A stretch of DNA of 64,000 bases from NCBI GenBank assembly GCA_019828595.1, contig JAHQRK010000006.1:2046001-2110000 (forward strand), given 5' to 3'. The notes under the pieces were generated by a model. That model saw nothing but the letters and a program-made list of their open reading frames with translations. It was not told the origin of the DNA and did no database searches. The position numbers and the translations under genes are program-made. The stretch's first letter is position 1; each line of letters begins with the position of its first letter. Below are positions 9,678-20,489 of the stretch, piece by piece. The DNA comes from Aphanomyces cochlioides. Its lineage: Eukaryota; Oomycota; Saprolegniomycetes; Saprolegniales; Verrucalvaceae.

Positions 9678-10307
9678 ATGAAGCATATCACTTGGACTGA
9701 AGACCTCGACGTCTTCTTACTTCGTGAAGTTACTAGAGTCGAGCCGTTCGCAGCAGACCACGGCGAACTCCTTCCTCGATGGAAGCTCGTGGCGAACGCT
9801 TTACTAGAAGAAGAGCCAAGGATGAACTTGCGCTCGGCACGCGAACACTTTGAAATTTTGATGAAAAACTTCAAAGCAACAGACGAAGCTCAACGCAGCT
9901 CAAGTGGAGCCGAGGAGTATGTCACGGAAAAAGTACAACTTATGCAAGATATCGTCATGAGGATTGATGAAGTCAAAAATTCTAAGAAGAGAAAGCACTT
10001 GAGTGAAAATGCCAGAAAAGATTTGCTTGAAAGCACCGGGGAAAAGCTCTGCAACGAAGCCGAAATACGTGTGGCCAAGAGATCAAAACATACCCATGAG
10101 AGCAACCAAGAGATATGCAGTGAGTCTGCTCTGACTGACTTGCTTGAATTTGAGAGAAAACGCCACGAAGACGAACATGAATACCGCATGGAACGACTAA
10201 AATTAGAAAAGGAAGAACAGCAGTTGCGTCGTTCAAAGACAACTCAAATGGAGAACATTGTAAACTTGTTAGCACAGATAGTAAGCCGACAACAAGGCAA
10301 AGACTAA
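9678..10307 (+). CDS. Harbinger accessory SANT/Myb-like protein
   Basis: An intact 209-residue ORF. The N-terminus has the trihelix/MADF-SANT pattern: TWTEDLDVFLLREV at 4-17, WKLVANALL, and RSAREHFEILMKNF at ~51-64. The C-terminal ~60 residues are a highly charged heptad helix (ERKRHEDEHEYRMERLKLEK), probably a coiled coil, ending with a leucine-rich NIVNLLAQIV segment. In Harbinger elements this second protein binds DNA near the TIRs and brings the transposase into the nucleus; that role is inferred from the family. The start is the ATG at 9678, 240 bp inside the left end. Confidence 0.75.
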   Translation: MKHITWTEDLDVFLLREVTRVEPFAADHGELLPRWKLVANALLEEEPRMNLRSAREHFEILMKNFKATDEAQRSSSGAEEYVTEKVQLMQDIVMRIDEVKNSKKRKHLSENARKDLLESTGEKLCNEAEIRVAKRSKHTHESNQEICSESALTDLLEFERKRHEDEHEYRMERLKLEKEEQQLRRSKTTQMENIVNLLAQIVSRQQGKD

Positions 10308-10342
10308 GAGCTACACAATATACACTCCATCAACTGAAATGT

Positions 10343-11401
10343 CTAAGTCGTCTTCAAGAGTGGGGGTGAGAGGCCAAAGTAAGCACTGTTTGTATTGACT
10401 TGGCGCACACATGTTACACAGTTAGTGAGCAAAACTGCAATTTTGTAGAGCTTTGATGCTGGCCCACATCCAAGTTTCATCTTCTTCTTGAAATCGATAA
10501 GCGGCCAATACTGGACAACTTGTCCAAATGACCATTCCACACTTGTTCGCACACGACTCATGCTCGAATTTACAATTTGCTGCTCTCTTGATATTCGGGC
10601 GCCGCTAAATGGCGAGGAAATTTGGTTAGTACGGCCGTATGCAGGGTCACCATAGACCACAAATCCATTGAAGCAGTTGTCTGATGCAATAAAAGTCTCC
10701 AAACGAGACTTTCTTAATAGAGTCAAGTCATGCCTTCTGCCTTCCACCGGTCCATAGATATGGGATATCATTCCATCGGGAGTAACAATGCTTTGGAATT
10801 TGATGGCGTGCAGACGTTTATGACCATTGTACATCGAACGTTGCTCAATTCCTCCACGCGGCCGACAACAAGGACGAACTGTTCCATCTATAAATCCCCA
10901 AACGTTCGTCATTTCTGCACCCTTGCCCATAATTGCGGCAGCAAACTCGTGCAATTGTGTTGATATACGGCTGCTGTCGAGGTACAATTTGTCTTTGAAG
11001 CGCATATGCAAATAGTCAAGGATGTGAAGAAATATGTTGGACATGCCACTTCTTGACCGACCAAACATTTCGATTAAGTCAGACCACCGATCTGGTTCAG
11101 TAAACCGTCTTAGGACAATATAAAGCCCTTCAATTTTGTTGCATGTTGTTCTCTCTCTTGTTACGATCACGTCAGGGAGCCCAAGAGCACGAGCGAGTCG
11201 TTCTATGTCCATTTTGGTAAAGCGAAACTTGTCCAGTCAGTCAGTGTCGTTGTAAACGGAGAGTGAGAAAACAACTGACGGGATGGTGAGTTGTTGGATA
11301 GCTCGGCTGCGAAGGATGGCTTGCAAACGATAAAAGAGCAACGGTCGTCCTCGCGCAAGACGAGCCAGACGCACGGCAATCAGTCTATTCTTCCTCTTCA
11401 T
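10343..11401 (-). pseudogene. Harbinger DDE transposase (HARBI1-like) with in-frame TGA
   Basis: The open part (ATG 11212 to 10343, 289 residues) has the DDE_Tnp_4 core: FIDGTVRPCCRP (first Asp), YNGHKRLHAIKFQS, IYGPVEGRRHDLTLL, YGDPAYG (second Asp) and SVEWSFGQVV (Glu). Upstream, the same frame is open back to an ATG at 11401, and the conceptual N-terminus ends ...LSVYNDTD, then TGA at 11237-11239, then LDKFRFTKMDIERL. That continuity matches the usual N-terminal helices of the family, so the full gene would be ~352 codons with one nonsense codon at position 55. It may be a dead copy, or the downstream ATG may still give a truncated protein lacking the N-terminal region. The stop lies in a short gactgactg repeat, where slippage could also explain it. 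Confidence 0.85.
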
Positions 11402-11705
11402 CCGTAAAAGTTGAATGCGTCAGCAATGTAGAAGTCGTCATTATTGAGAGCCCAATCACATCAGGCAGCCAGTTAGTAATGCATCCAAAAGCGGAAAACG
11501 AAATCCGCGACTTGCTAAATGTCGAATGCCAAATTGCACTTTCAAATTTCCAGTTCCAAATCGAAGGTAGACAAAATCCGCAATTTGATCAAATTACAGA
11601 ATTGCTAAAAGTCTCTATTGTCTCTCAAGTTTAGTTTCAGTGTATTCTTTTGGTTGAATATCTTACATCTTGTGCTGCGACCATAGTCGTCATTAAATCA
11701 GCTCG

Positions 11706-12299
11706 TCAAGATTTCATGACTTTAATATGATGCCTAATTTTTCCAATATCTTGTGAATACATCTTAATAGTAAAGCAATCGGATCTTACATTACAAATAT
11801 GATGTATTGTGTTGACAGACGAAATGGATACGCCACAACATGAGTGGACACGATTGACCAGCGGTCCGATGTGTGAGGCTACTGGATAACCTTTCAAAGT
11901 GCGATTCGAATAACTCCTCATCACAACATTCAGTTGAACAAAATACGTACTCTTTGTTTGGATGGTATTTTGGCATGAGCCGATGGTACATTTCAAAATC
12001 CTCAACGGTTGAACCAGAGTTTCCTTGGCAATCTCCAATGGTCGAGATCTGAATTTCGTGTAAGTTCTTGTTAGTTTGCGGCTTTAATATTATTACGTCA
12101 GGTGGAGTATGTAACTGTTCAATTCTAAGCTCTTTCTGTTAGGTTCGTCGATGTACTTTCTCTCCTCGAGACGTTGAGTGTACCTTCGGAATTTAATACG
12201 CTGGTTGTGTGGGAAACGTGGAGGCTTTGTGGCAGAGCAAGGAGACTTGTTTTCACTGCACGTGAGGCCGTTGAGATCCAACACACAAAAACGGATCAT
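11706..12299 (-). CDS. Possible two-exon gene of unknown function
   Basis: Two open blocks join well through a 48-nt GT-AG intron (12049-12096) that has an actaac branch-like site, giving exons 12299-12097 and 12048-11706. The product has a basic N-terminal half (RIKFRRYTQRLEERKY) and a Cys-containing second half (CTIGSCQNTI ... VHSCCGVSISSV). No domain is recognised. Further upstream exons are possible because the chosen ATG is only the first in the open block. It lies in transposon-rich DNA, so a chance frame is a real alternative. Confidence 0.3.
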
Positions 12300-12419
12300 G
12301 ATAAGTTTATACAGGTACACTCAAACACAACTTTTATAAATCTAGAAAAGTCTCAAGGAGTTCACCATCACAGGAAGGCATCAACCAAACAGGCAACAAC
12401 GGATAAGACGGCCTGAGTG

Positions 12420-12789
12420 CTGGAGCAAAGACGAGTTTGTTCATGAAGATTTGACGAAATCACGATTTATGTCGATTGACAAATAGTAAGGAGAAAAGCA
12501 GACAGTTGCCAATCGTCGGGAGATAATTAACAGTCAAAACCACATCTACAAGGGTGACATCATACGTCGGTAGCAATAAGCCTTTCAATTATCTTTATGC
12601 TAAGCTATTCACTAACTTCCTTTCTCAAAGTAGGTTGACTTGGCTGCCCGTTGGCCCGTTAATGTTTTCGCGCGAAATGCAAATTTGAGCGCGGAAAAGA
12701 GCCAAATTGTAAAAATTAGTTATTTTTATTAAAATAAAGGCACAATTTTCGTATTTAATTCCAATCAGAGCGGGCGTGGTTGGCACAAA
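12420..12789. promoter_or_regulatory. Upstream region of the PDZ-UBA gene with two E2F-like sites
   Basis: 12666-12677 is the perfect palindrome TTTCGCGCGAAA, which satisfies the E2F/DP consensus on both strands. A second site, GCGCGGAAAA (TTTTCCGCGC on the other strand), follows about 12 bp later. Both are ~90-125 bp upstream of the ATG at 12790. No gene lies in the interval. Function is inferred from consensus only. Confidence 0.35.
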
Positions 12790-14526
12790 ATGGCGGCATC
12801 ATTAATCGGAGGAGGCAGCCAAACGCGAGAGAAGCTCTTGAAGAAGCAAGACGGAGAACGTCTAGGTCTGTCACTTATTTCACTTAATCTGCGCGGAGCT
12901 GGGGATATCTATGTATCTGCCGTGGCTCCGAATTCAGCAGCATCGAGGCAAAAGGTCGAGATCGGTAATTTTCTATCCCAACGTTTTGACCTCAACGCTG
13001 TGTCCAGGCTGGGAGCTGTTGGTCATCAATGGAAGAAAAGTGGAAAACATGACTGTAGACGATGTGGCCAAGGTTGCTGGTGAAAGCAAAGAGGTAAGAG
13101 TTTTGCTTTGATGTGTCAAGACGAACTAAATGGCTCAGGTGCGCATTACCTTTGAGACGCTTTTGGCCAAGCGATTCATCAAGTGGAAACAAGACACAGG
13201 CAATGCAACAGCAAATAAAAAACAGACGTCTCAAGTAACAAACGGCAAACCTGAGGCCAAGAAACACGACACAGATGAAAAATCAACGACCCAAACTGCC
13301 CAGCAAGGCAAGACAGATATCGCGCATGCGACGAAGCCCAAGAAGCGACTCATATCACAACCCTCGACACAAACACAAAGCCAGACAAATGGAGTCCATG
13401 GAAACACACTGAAAAAAACAAAAGAGGCAAACGAAACCCATGAAAGTACACCGAAAAAGACGAAAGCAACAAGTGACACCCAGGAAAGCACACCAAAAAA
13501 GGCGAAATCAGCTCCTGTTCACGGCACAATGCACCGATATCTCACGAGTATGACGCTCATTTGGCATGATATGACCCACTCATCCGACAAATACAGGCGC
13601 CGCTCCAAATATTGTATCGCCTGATCGACCTCCACAAGCTCCGTCTCCTGCCGTCCACCATCCAGTTCAAGAACTCACACGTGCCGAAAAGTCCAAGATG
13701 GCCATGTTTATCGACAAGCTGACGTTTATGGGCTTCTCCAAAGCAGACGCTGCGCTCAGTTGTGAAAAATGCGGCGTGGACAACATAGATGCCAACATGA
13801 TCTGGTTGATCTCGTACATCGAAGAGCGAAAGTTCCAAGCCGACATGAACAAAGCACAGATTGAATCCGAGCTCCAGAAACAAAACGAAGACTCGCAGCA
13901 CAAACAGGTTTGGACATTGCCATCTTACTTCTCTCTTGACGCGTTTCTGTGCTCTAGAAAGAAGCAGAAGTGCTCCAGACAGCCAAGTCTCTGCGCGATT
14001 TATTTCCAGAGGTACATCATCTCCTTCTCTCTGCTTATCCATGATGACTGTGGATGCATAGTCTGTTGTTTTTGATCCCGCAACGAAAGTTCCCAATCTC
14101 GTCCATCTTATCGACTTCACTCTTGTCAATGTCGATCCATCCTCTCAACTACGGCAACTCGTGATTGACCTCCTCAAGCTTGAAACAAGCGCGAGGAAGT
14201 GGTATAAGCGGCCAGCCGAATGCTACGTGATAAAGCTAGTCCAGCGAATCAATACTGTGCTGAAAAGCCATGCCGTCGCAACTTGTTGTGCTACTGCTAC
14301 TGCTGCCGACGATGCCACAACACCAAGCAAGCCATGCGCGCTCCTGAAACTCCTTCAAGACGAAGCCAGCGCATTCAAAACACATTTGTACGCAATGCCG
14401 AGCAACCAGGGCGGTGTGCCACTTGCGTTTTTGGAAGCGGACGACGCGTACCATTTTAGTTTAGCCGACGATGGCTTCGAAGTATGCACCATAGAGGATC
14501 TCGTCTCAGACGACGACGATGATTAA
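12790..14526 (+). CDS. PDZ and UBA domain protein
   Basis: Six exons (12790-12964, 13008-13093, 13139-13547, 13597-13907, 13958-14011, 14062-14526) sum to 1500 nt, 499 residues. Residues ~20-95 form a PDZ domain: GERLGLSLISL, IYVSAVAPNSAASR, then WELLVINGRKVENMTVDDV after the first intron. A low-complexity Lys/Thr/Gln linker with THESTPKKTKA-type repeats follows. A UBA-like three-helix unit comes next (MAMFIDKLTFMGFSKADAAL ... CGVDNIDANMIWLISYIEE), then a charged helix and a helical C-terminal region ending in an Asp run. UBA domains bind ubiquitin and PDZ domains bind C-terminal peptides, so it may be an adaptor in ubiquitin signalling. The C-terminal region is not assigned. Its stop interleaves with that of the next gene. 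Confidence 0.75.
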
Positions 14527-15472
14527 GAAGACAACGCGCCTATGTAGATGCCTTCACCGGCGAACCACAGCGTCTTCTCGTCCTTGTAGCCTGCAGCATT
14601 CACTTCTTGTTGCCCGACGATCGGGCAGCGAGGGCAGTTGGATTGGTCGAATTGAACGGTATGGTCTGTGCGTAAATACTTGCCTGTGGCAACATGACGC
14701 AATCGAACGAGTTCGTCACGTGCCCAGGATGGAACCCCAGTTGTTTGGCAATCCTTGTCGCTCGCTTGGCACTGTTCGGCGTTTTCGCATTCAAGCACCC
14801 ATGTGTCGCCTCCGTCACCATCGCCAGCAACGCCGAAACCACTGACTTCAGCAAATCGACCGCGGGAAAGCGGCGACGAAAAGTCGTGAGAGTGGAGGTT
14901 CCTTCTGGTGTTAATGTGCTCTAAACGAATCGTAGCACCGCACTTGATCTTGGAACCTGCATGGATATGAGCGACAAGATATCTTGACAGCACATACCGA
15001 GCACACATGGGATTTCGCTGTCACCTTCTTTAACCAACCAGTAGCTGTTGAAATCGTCTTGAGAACCATGCGCAGTCACGGATTGTTGGCCACTTCCAGT
15101 GCCGTAGTTGACTTCGTGCGAGTGCAATCGGAAGCGGCTCTCTTCGTGCACCAATTTGATTGTGCTGCCACATGTGACAAATTCCATTCCCGAAGGCAGA
15201 TTCAATTCAGCCGAAGCATCTTGTTTGCATGCTTCTTCGCACGTGAATGGATGGTGGTCGCATCCCACTTGTCGAACTCGGCGTCTGTTCTCGCATTCAC
15301 AGTAGCCCGAACTTCCATGGTTGATCGTTGCAGAGCACGATACGTCGTACCAACTGTCGCGAGCGCCATGTCCATCGCATCCAGATGTTGCACGCCATTT
15401 CACACAGCGAGGTTCTTCAGCAGAAACGCTCGTCAGCGCCACGATCGACATCGCAAGTCCAGAAAGCAGCAT
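14523..15472 (-). CDS. SDF2-like secreted/ER MIR-domain protein
   Basis: Two exons (15472-14998, 14956-14523; intron 41 nt) give 302 residues. The ATG at 15472 places a hydrophobic signal peptide first (MLLSGLAMSIVALTSVSA). A Cys-rich segment follows (CVKWRATSGC ... ARDSWYDVSCSATI ... GYCECENRR ... FTCEEAC). Three MIR repeats then run from FVTCGSTIKLVHEESRFRLH through KIKCGATIRLEHINTRRNLH to LVRLRHVATGKYLRTD, as in stromal-cell-derived factor 2, an ER protein that associates with O-mannosylation quality control. There is no KDEL-type tail, so it may be secreted. It is convergent with the PDZ-UBA gene and overlaps it by 4 bp in a TTAA that supplies both stop codons. A paired CCGGAT motif sits ~170 bp upstream. 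Confidence 0.75.
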
Positions 15473-16124
15473 GACGTGGTTGATTTGGATTCTACAAGCT
15501 TGCGGTGATGAAAATGCCAAGTGTACCTTCAATCCACTTGGAACTTATTTTATTACATACAAATTGATCTATAAAAATTTAAGATTTAAAAAATGGAGAG
15601 CTGTCCAAGTGGACCAATCAATGATAAGCACGCATTTTTATCCGGATTTCCGGATAATGATCGCTAACGTGAACCTCATGTGAACGACTCCAAGATGTAT
15701 GGTATGTCTTCACATAACAGCGCCTGGAGTGAGGTATAAAGTGTAGTCTAGACAGCATATTTCCTCCATAGCCCACGTTTATATCGATAACATGATCACT
15801 CGGGTTGCAAGTGGGTATTTATCCTTGCCGTCTGAGTCACTCCAGTGCGACAACATTTGACTTTGAGCAGGGTTATGGCTCCATGAAGTAGTTTAGTGCG
15901 AGGAAGTGTATCAGAGCAAGGAGTGGGCATAAAGTGCAAGATAAGGACAGTCAAGTATCAATGGCATAAAGCTGTCACCTAATGTTGTCAACACAAGAAT
16001 TCGTAGAGACTGCAATAGGACATGGTTGCTTCACAGAAGTGATATTGTGATGTAGTGTTTATAAATGCTATAATATATTTTAAACTTATTCTACATGTGC
16101 AAAATTGGATAAAGTGTACAATGC
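15473..16124. other. Intergenic region with CCGGAT motif pair
   Basis: Contains atccggatttccggataat at ~15643-15661, upstream of the SDF2-like gene. It also has several scattered gtataaagtg / gcataaagtg strings between 15730 and 15975. No gene or clear repeat boundary is seen. Confidence 0.4.
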
Positions 16125-17540
16125 TTAGGGAAAGAGAGAGCTGAGGAATCGTTTGCCATCGTCATAGCCAAGCCAGATAACTGCAGCAATACCAGCAACC
16201 GCTCCTTGGATAAAATCGAACATTTGACCCGTCTTTGTCTTCCGCCGAGACCACAATGTCTTGATGTCGGACAGATAGTGTTTTAATATTGGTGACAGCT
16301 CGTCATCGTGTTCCCATAAACTTGGATGCCGTAGACTCATGTAATGGCTCAGACAGAGAGCCACATAGACAGCACCAGAGTGAAGAGCTTTGGAATAGGC
16401 TTCTGGTGAGCACTCCTCTTCGGCATCACCCACGAGGTTTGCCAACTCGGAAAACACGTCGGGGAATGGTGAGTCGACATATTGGCTAGGCAGTAGTGAC
16501 AAGATCGACTGGTCAAGGCGCACAGACCATCTAATGTTGGTATGATGACACAGTCACACGAAGCGGCACTTACTCTTCCCAGTCGATTTCCTCTCCTCGC
16601 CTTTTCTTGGTGGTTGTGATCGATGACATAACCTCTGCAACTTCTGTCTTTGTGTTTCGCTCGCAGTCATAAAATGCCTGCGTATAGTCGAAACCACTAG
16701 CCACCACCATCATTTTGGTTTGTTTCTTCTCCATTTCCTCCACAGCAGCAGCTGTAAGAGGTTGCTCTGTCTTGACAAATCGGCCCTTCACGCGTGGCCT
16801 TGCATTAGCAAGGGTTTTTCGCACTCGATAGCGGACCTTCTTTCGTGAGAGGCGCTACAAATGACGCAATGATGAGAATTGAAAGGGAGAATCAAATATT
16901 GTACCTTGGACCTCTTCTCCATGTACTTCTGCAGGAGCTCTTGCCGTGACCTTGGCGTGTAGATCCCAATGCGTTTCGTTGGTGCAGGTAAAAGATTGTT
17001 CAGGTTGAGATTTGGAAGTGGTTGCGGTTGTGGCAATGTATGGACCTTGGGTGCACTAACGCTATGCATGAGATCGCTCCATGCAGCAGCATGTCTTACT
17101 TTGTTGGGCTTGGGTCCTCGCTTTTGAGTTTGGATTGCTTGCTACTACGGGTGAAGTTGATGAGTCGCGTGGCTGCACCGCCTTCGTGGTCTGAGGCTTC
17201 CGAACTTTCGACGGACGATGCATAAGTAGGTTGTCTCGACGTGTCGCCACCATGGACTGACGATGTATCCGAGTGTTCATGCTTTTGCCAGTCCAGGACG
17301 ACACTCAAGAATAGCTCTTGTGACTTCAGTAAATCCAATGCTTCCTGCATGATGTCAACATGTAGCCAAGCAATCCAATTCTACCTGGCTATTTGGATGT
17401 GGCTGTTTGCCGTCGATAGCAATGCGTCTCGAAATGATATCGTGCACAATGTGAGCCTGTGATGGCGAAGCGCGGCGGATGCTATCAAAGAGCATCTTGT
17501 TGTCGTCCAGACCTCGTTTGCGAGTGGTGGCGACGTTCAT
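16125..17540 (-). CDS. CCT-domain protein with C-terminal hydrophobic segment
   Basis: Five exons (17540-17385, 17344-17100, 17061-16905, 16854-16574, 16530-16125) sum to 1245 nt, 414 residues, with introns of 38-50 nt. Residues ~180-222 form a CCT motif: RQELLQKYMEKRSK, split by an intron, then RLSRKKVRYRVRKTLANARP and RVKGRFVK, the basic nuclear-targeting and DNA-complex module known from CONSTANS-like regulators. The upstream half has Ser/Asp-rich disorder. If the last intron is retained, the protein stops two codons into it (EEIDWEE); if spliced, it gains ~135 residues ending in a hydrophobic stretch (FIQGAVAGIAAVIWLGY) that could span a membrane. The start was chosen at the first ATG after an upstream in-frame TAA; a further 5' exon is possible. 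Confidence 0.72.
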
Positions 17541-18288
17541 CACAGCTGCAATGGATCCAGAGCGCGACTTGTGGCCACAGAGAATTTGCCAAGTTCTCTC
17601 GCGTTTCAAATGGGCGTCCAGCTGGATACTTCCGAGTTACTCGCGGCGGCTTTTTGTGGCAGAGAAGTGTTGGAGAGTCAATGGCACAGCGAGGTCCGTT
17701 GTCCTGAGTTCTGAACTGTGCTTTCACACTTGAAGAATGTAAGTGCGATGTAACGCGACACCCATACGGCAGGGATAGGGAGGAGAAGATCTTATCTAAC
17801 CCTTTCTATATCTGCAACGTCGGCGACATGTTGAATTTCATTTTGCTAAATTCTGTCGCAACCTCCCATTGGCTCAATTTGGGTGACAGGGTCCAAAATT
17901 AGACTGCTTCATCCGGATAATGGATTCCCTCGAGAATCCAGGTCAAGTGACATGATGTGATTTCATTATCCGGATTTCCTGCCAGAGAAATGATACAAAC
18001 TGTTCAATCATCCGGATAAAGCCGTCCATCGAATGTCACGCGACAGCAGAGAACCAGGTCAAGCGAATCTCGTCCACAGTGTGATGACACCATGGCGGCA
18101 GAGTATATATGATGCAGCGCCAACGTGGCTGCTGGTTTGAAACTGAGGACCGTTTTGCTCTAGACTCAACGGCACGAGAACCACAGCTTCGGGCTAGATT
18201 GTAAATGTGAGCATTTGATGACTATTATACCGCAGAATGCAGTAGGTTACATCACGCAAGTTTCTACACTGCTGGGGTTCGTGGCAAG
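17541..18288. promoter_or_regulatory. Intergenic region with three CCGGAT motifs
   Basis: Three copies lie within ~115 bp: catccggataat (~17910), attatccggattt (~17965) and catccggataaa (~18008). They lie ~370-480 bp upstream of the CCT gene start and ~270-380 bp downstream of the dCMP deaminase stop. A ccattggctcaattt string (CCAAT-like) is at ~17867. No gene is seen. Confidence 0.35.
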
Positions 18289-19345
18289 TTACGTGTGCAG
18301 ATGATCCAAGTAACAATCAGTGAGATGGGCTCCACAGAATGGTTGATTGCAACCTTCGCAGAGAAACTCACACGTTGCGCGACACCCATGGCAACGAGAT
18401 GGGTTGTTGTCGTGGTTAACGAGTGGCCGCAAACGATGTTTTCGATGTTCCGCTGGTGTGGATGGAGGAGGCGGTGAGGTGAAGTTGATCGTGAGGGATG
18501 TAGTCTTCATCTCATGCTGAATGCAAGTGACCTAAATGTTGCGTCAGCGCTACACATTAGCATGATCGCATACCTTGGCCATATTCAGCAGTCGACGCGA
18601 TGCAACAAATGTCCACCTGATAAATGTGATGAGAGTCGTTCACGTGAAGATAGCCAACTCATCATGGTACTTGTCCGAGTAGTAAATCACTCGTGCGATG
18701 CCACTCTAAACTTGAGATGGAGGAAAGCATGGCGCCATTTCGTACCTGAATTATGAGTTTCGCGCACTCGTTGCAGGGAAACAGGGCGACGTAAATCTAA
18801 GTTTCCTCCATCATCAGAAGGCCCAAGAATCATGAAAATACCGTGCACCCTTTGACGCTCGTCGCGTTCTTGTTCAATATAGCATTCATTTCAGCATGGC
18901 AGACATACTGCAAGAAGAGAGTCAATCGTTTGGTGAAAGCTGCAAACCCACGGGGTATTTCGTATCCAGAGGCGAATCGGCTTGTCGGGCCCATGGAAGG
19001 AGATCGTCGTCGCAGCCATTCGGGAAGCCATTGTACCCGATCCCAACGATCTTTTTCTCTTCATTCACTATACTGCAGAAAAAAATCGACGCTGCGCAGT
19101 GTTTTGCTCGTACCATGCCCCGACTTGTGTCGAAGGATCTACACAACCACCGACGTTCAAATTTCGAGCATCTGGTATGCCGTACCTTTGGAGCGCATGG
19201 AGCTAAGGAACGCGACCGACATAAAGTAGTCGTCCCAAGAGAGGTAATCCTGTCTCTTATGAACTTTCGCGATCTGCGGCGGCGTATCTTCTGACTCATT
19301 CATGGCAATTTCCATGTCACGCTTGCGCTTTGGCGGTGCAAACAT
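18289..19345 (-). CDS. DCTD: dCMP deaminase with C-terminal Cys/His finger
   Basis: Eight exons (19345-19186, 19138-19114, 19072-18952, 18907-18842, 18796-18746, 18705-18659, 18616-18574, 18531-18289) sum to 756 nt, 251 residues; introns are 41-47 nt. The deoxycytidylate deaminase landmarks are all present: [45 protein letters not shown], the zinc motif [12 protein letters not shown] with the catalytic Glu, [13 protein letters not shown], and [12 protein letters not shown]. The enzyme converts dCMP to dUMP for thymidylate synthesis. After the normal end ([17 protein letters not shown]) there are ~60 extra residues with CHGC-x7-CEGC-x4-CGAH-x7-H, an AN1- or B-box-like zinc site. The extension is open, in frame in the last exon, and unlike the animal enzyme. 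Confidence 0.88.
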
Positions 19346-19601
19346 GCCAAAGATGCTGCATTGTCAAATCCTAAACTTAATTTCAATAAAGTAAAGTTTT
19401 CTAAGTAAAGTATTCACAAAGTTGGCTGCTTTGTATTGAAATTAGTTTACTTAATAGACATGTTTCACAAAAGTACAAATATGCATGGATGCCCAGTAAT
19501 TGTATGAATACCTTACTTAATTGAAAGTAGGTTAAATATGATATAACCTTATTCCTGAAAACAAGTTGCAACGGCGCCAAGGTTGAGATACTAAAAAACG
19601 T

Positions 19602-20067
19602 ATGGTTAGAAGTCCATCAGGTACGTTAAAGCTCAAGTTGGTGCCACTTGGTTGACTTGCAAGTCACACTTGAAGCCGCAACGTCTCGCACAGAGGCTCG
19701 CTCCATCGATATGACGTTCAGATCTCCCGTGAAACCTGGTTACCCGATCGGAAAAGTCGCCTTCATTGAAGGATACAAGATGGCCAATGGCCGACCGTCG
19801 CTGTCCTCGGCTACCATCACGAGGGACATGATGACGAGGCAGTCGACAATGAACGGTAGTAGGCAGTCCGTGATTTCTTTCCACAGGCCGTACGAAGGTG
19901 GTTATCGCAAGGACGATACTAAACGCTTGTCATCAGTAGCGAGTGCATCAGGGATTGATCCTCGCCTGATCAGTTTGTACGATCAAATTGAAGCTTGTGT
20001 GACTGGCATCCAAGCGATTCGAGACGAATTGGCTGTCCTGATGAAAGAAGAGCATGCTGGCAAGTAA
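19602..20067 (+). CDS. Small protein of unknown function
   Basis: Two exons, 19602-19620 and 19664-20067, joined by a 43-nt intron, give 140 residues in frame (MVRSPS then VTLEAATSRTEARS). No family is recognised. The middle is Ser/Thr/Arg-rich and probably disordered. The C-terminal ~35 residues (DPRLISLYDQIEACVTGIQA then IRDELAVLMKEE) look like a single amphipathic helix. The alternative is a one-exon gene from the ATG at 19711. It is flanked upstream by the divergent dCMP deaminase and downstream by the ankyrin pseudogene. Confidence 0.5.
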
Positions 20068-20489
20068 TCTTGGTAATACGAACGATATTTATCCTGCAGG
20101 TCGAGGCACGACGTTGACAAACTCGTCGCATTGCCTTGTGGTCATCATACTTTTATGCAGCCTCTTTTGCAAGCTCTTACTCCAGGAACCAGCCTTTCGT
20201 ATGGCATCACACAGGGCTGCAGTTTGGACTATTCATGTGGCGTATTTCTCTGGCTAGAATTCTTCTCGACCGTCGCTGTTGGCTAGATAGCATGTGCCCT
20301 CATTACATGGAGTGGTCTTCACGCTTGATCAGCAGAAATGCAGGTTGAACATCCTTCAAAATATGATAGTGAATATTATCAACTATCAAAGGTTTTGACC
20401 TTCAAAGACCAAGTTCATCCTTCGAACTTTTATATAAAATGTCAGAGGACGACAAAAGTGCAAAATGAAAATCGCATCAGACTTCCACA

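Larger units (their letters stand above)
9438..11616. mobile_element. PIF/Harbinger DNA transposon, complete with TIRs and 3-bp TSD
   Basis: Ends are inverted repeats beginning agagacttttagcaattc (9438-9455 and 11599-11616), continuing imperfectly for ~50 bp. The element is flanked by the direct repeat ATT (9435-9437 and 11617-11619), matching the 3-bp duplications of the PIF/Harbinger superfamily. It carries the two expected genes in convergent orientation: a SANT/Myb-like protein (9678-10307, +) and a DDE transposase (10343-11401, -), whose 3' ends lie 35 bp apart. Clean ends suggest a fairly recent insertion, but the transposase frame has an internal TGA. Confidence 0.9.

Noticed and set aside
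4000..12000. Searched for CRISPR arrays, prokaryotic operons or phage-like modules
   Set aside because: No regularly spaced repeats, ribosome-binding sites or phage genes; repeats here are eukaryotic TIR elements.
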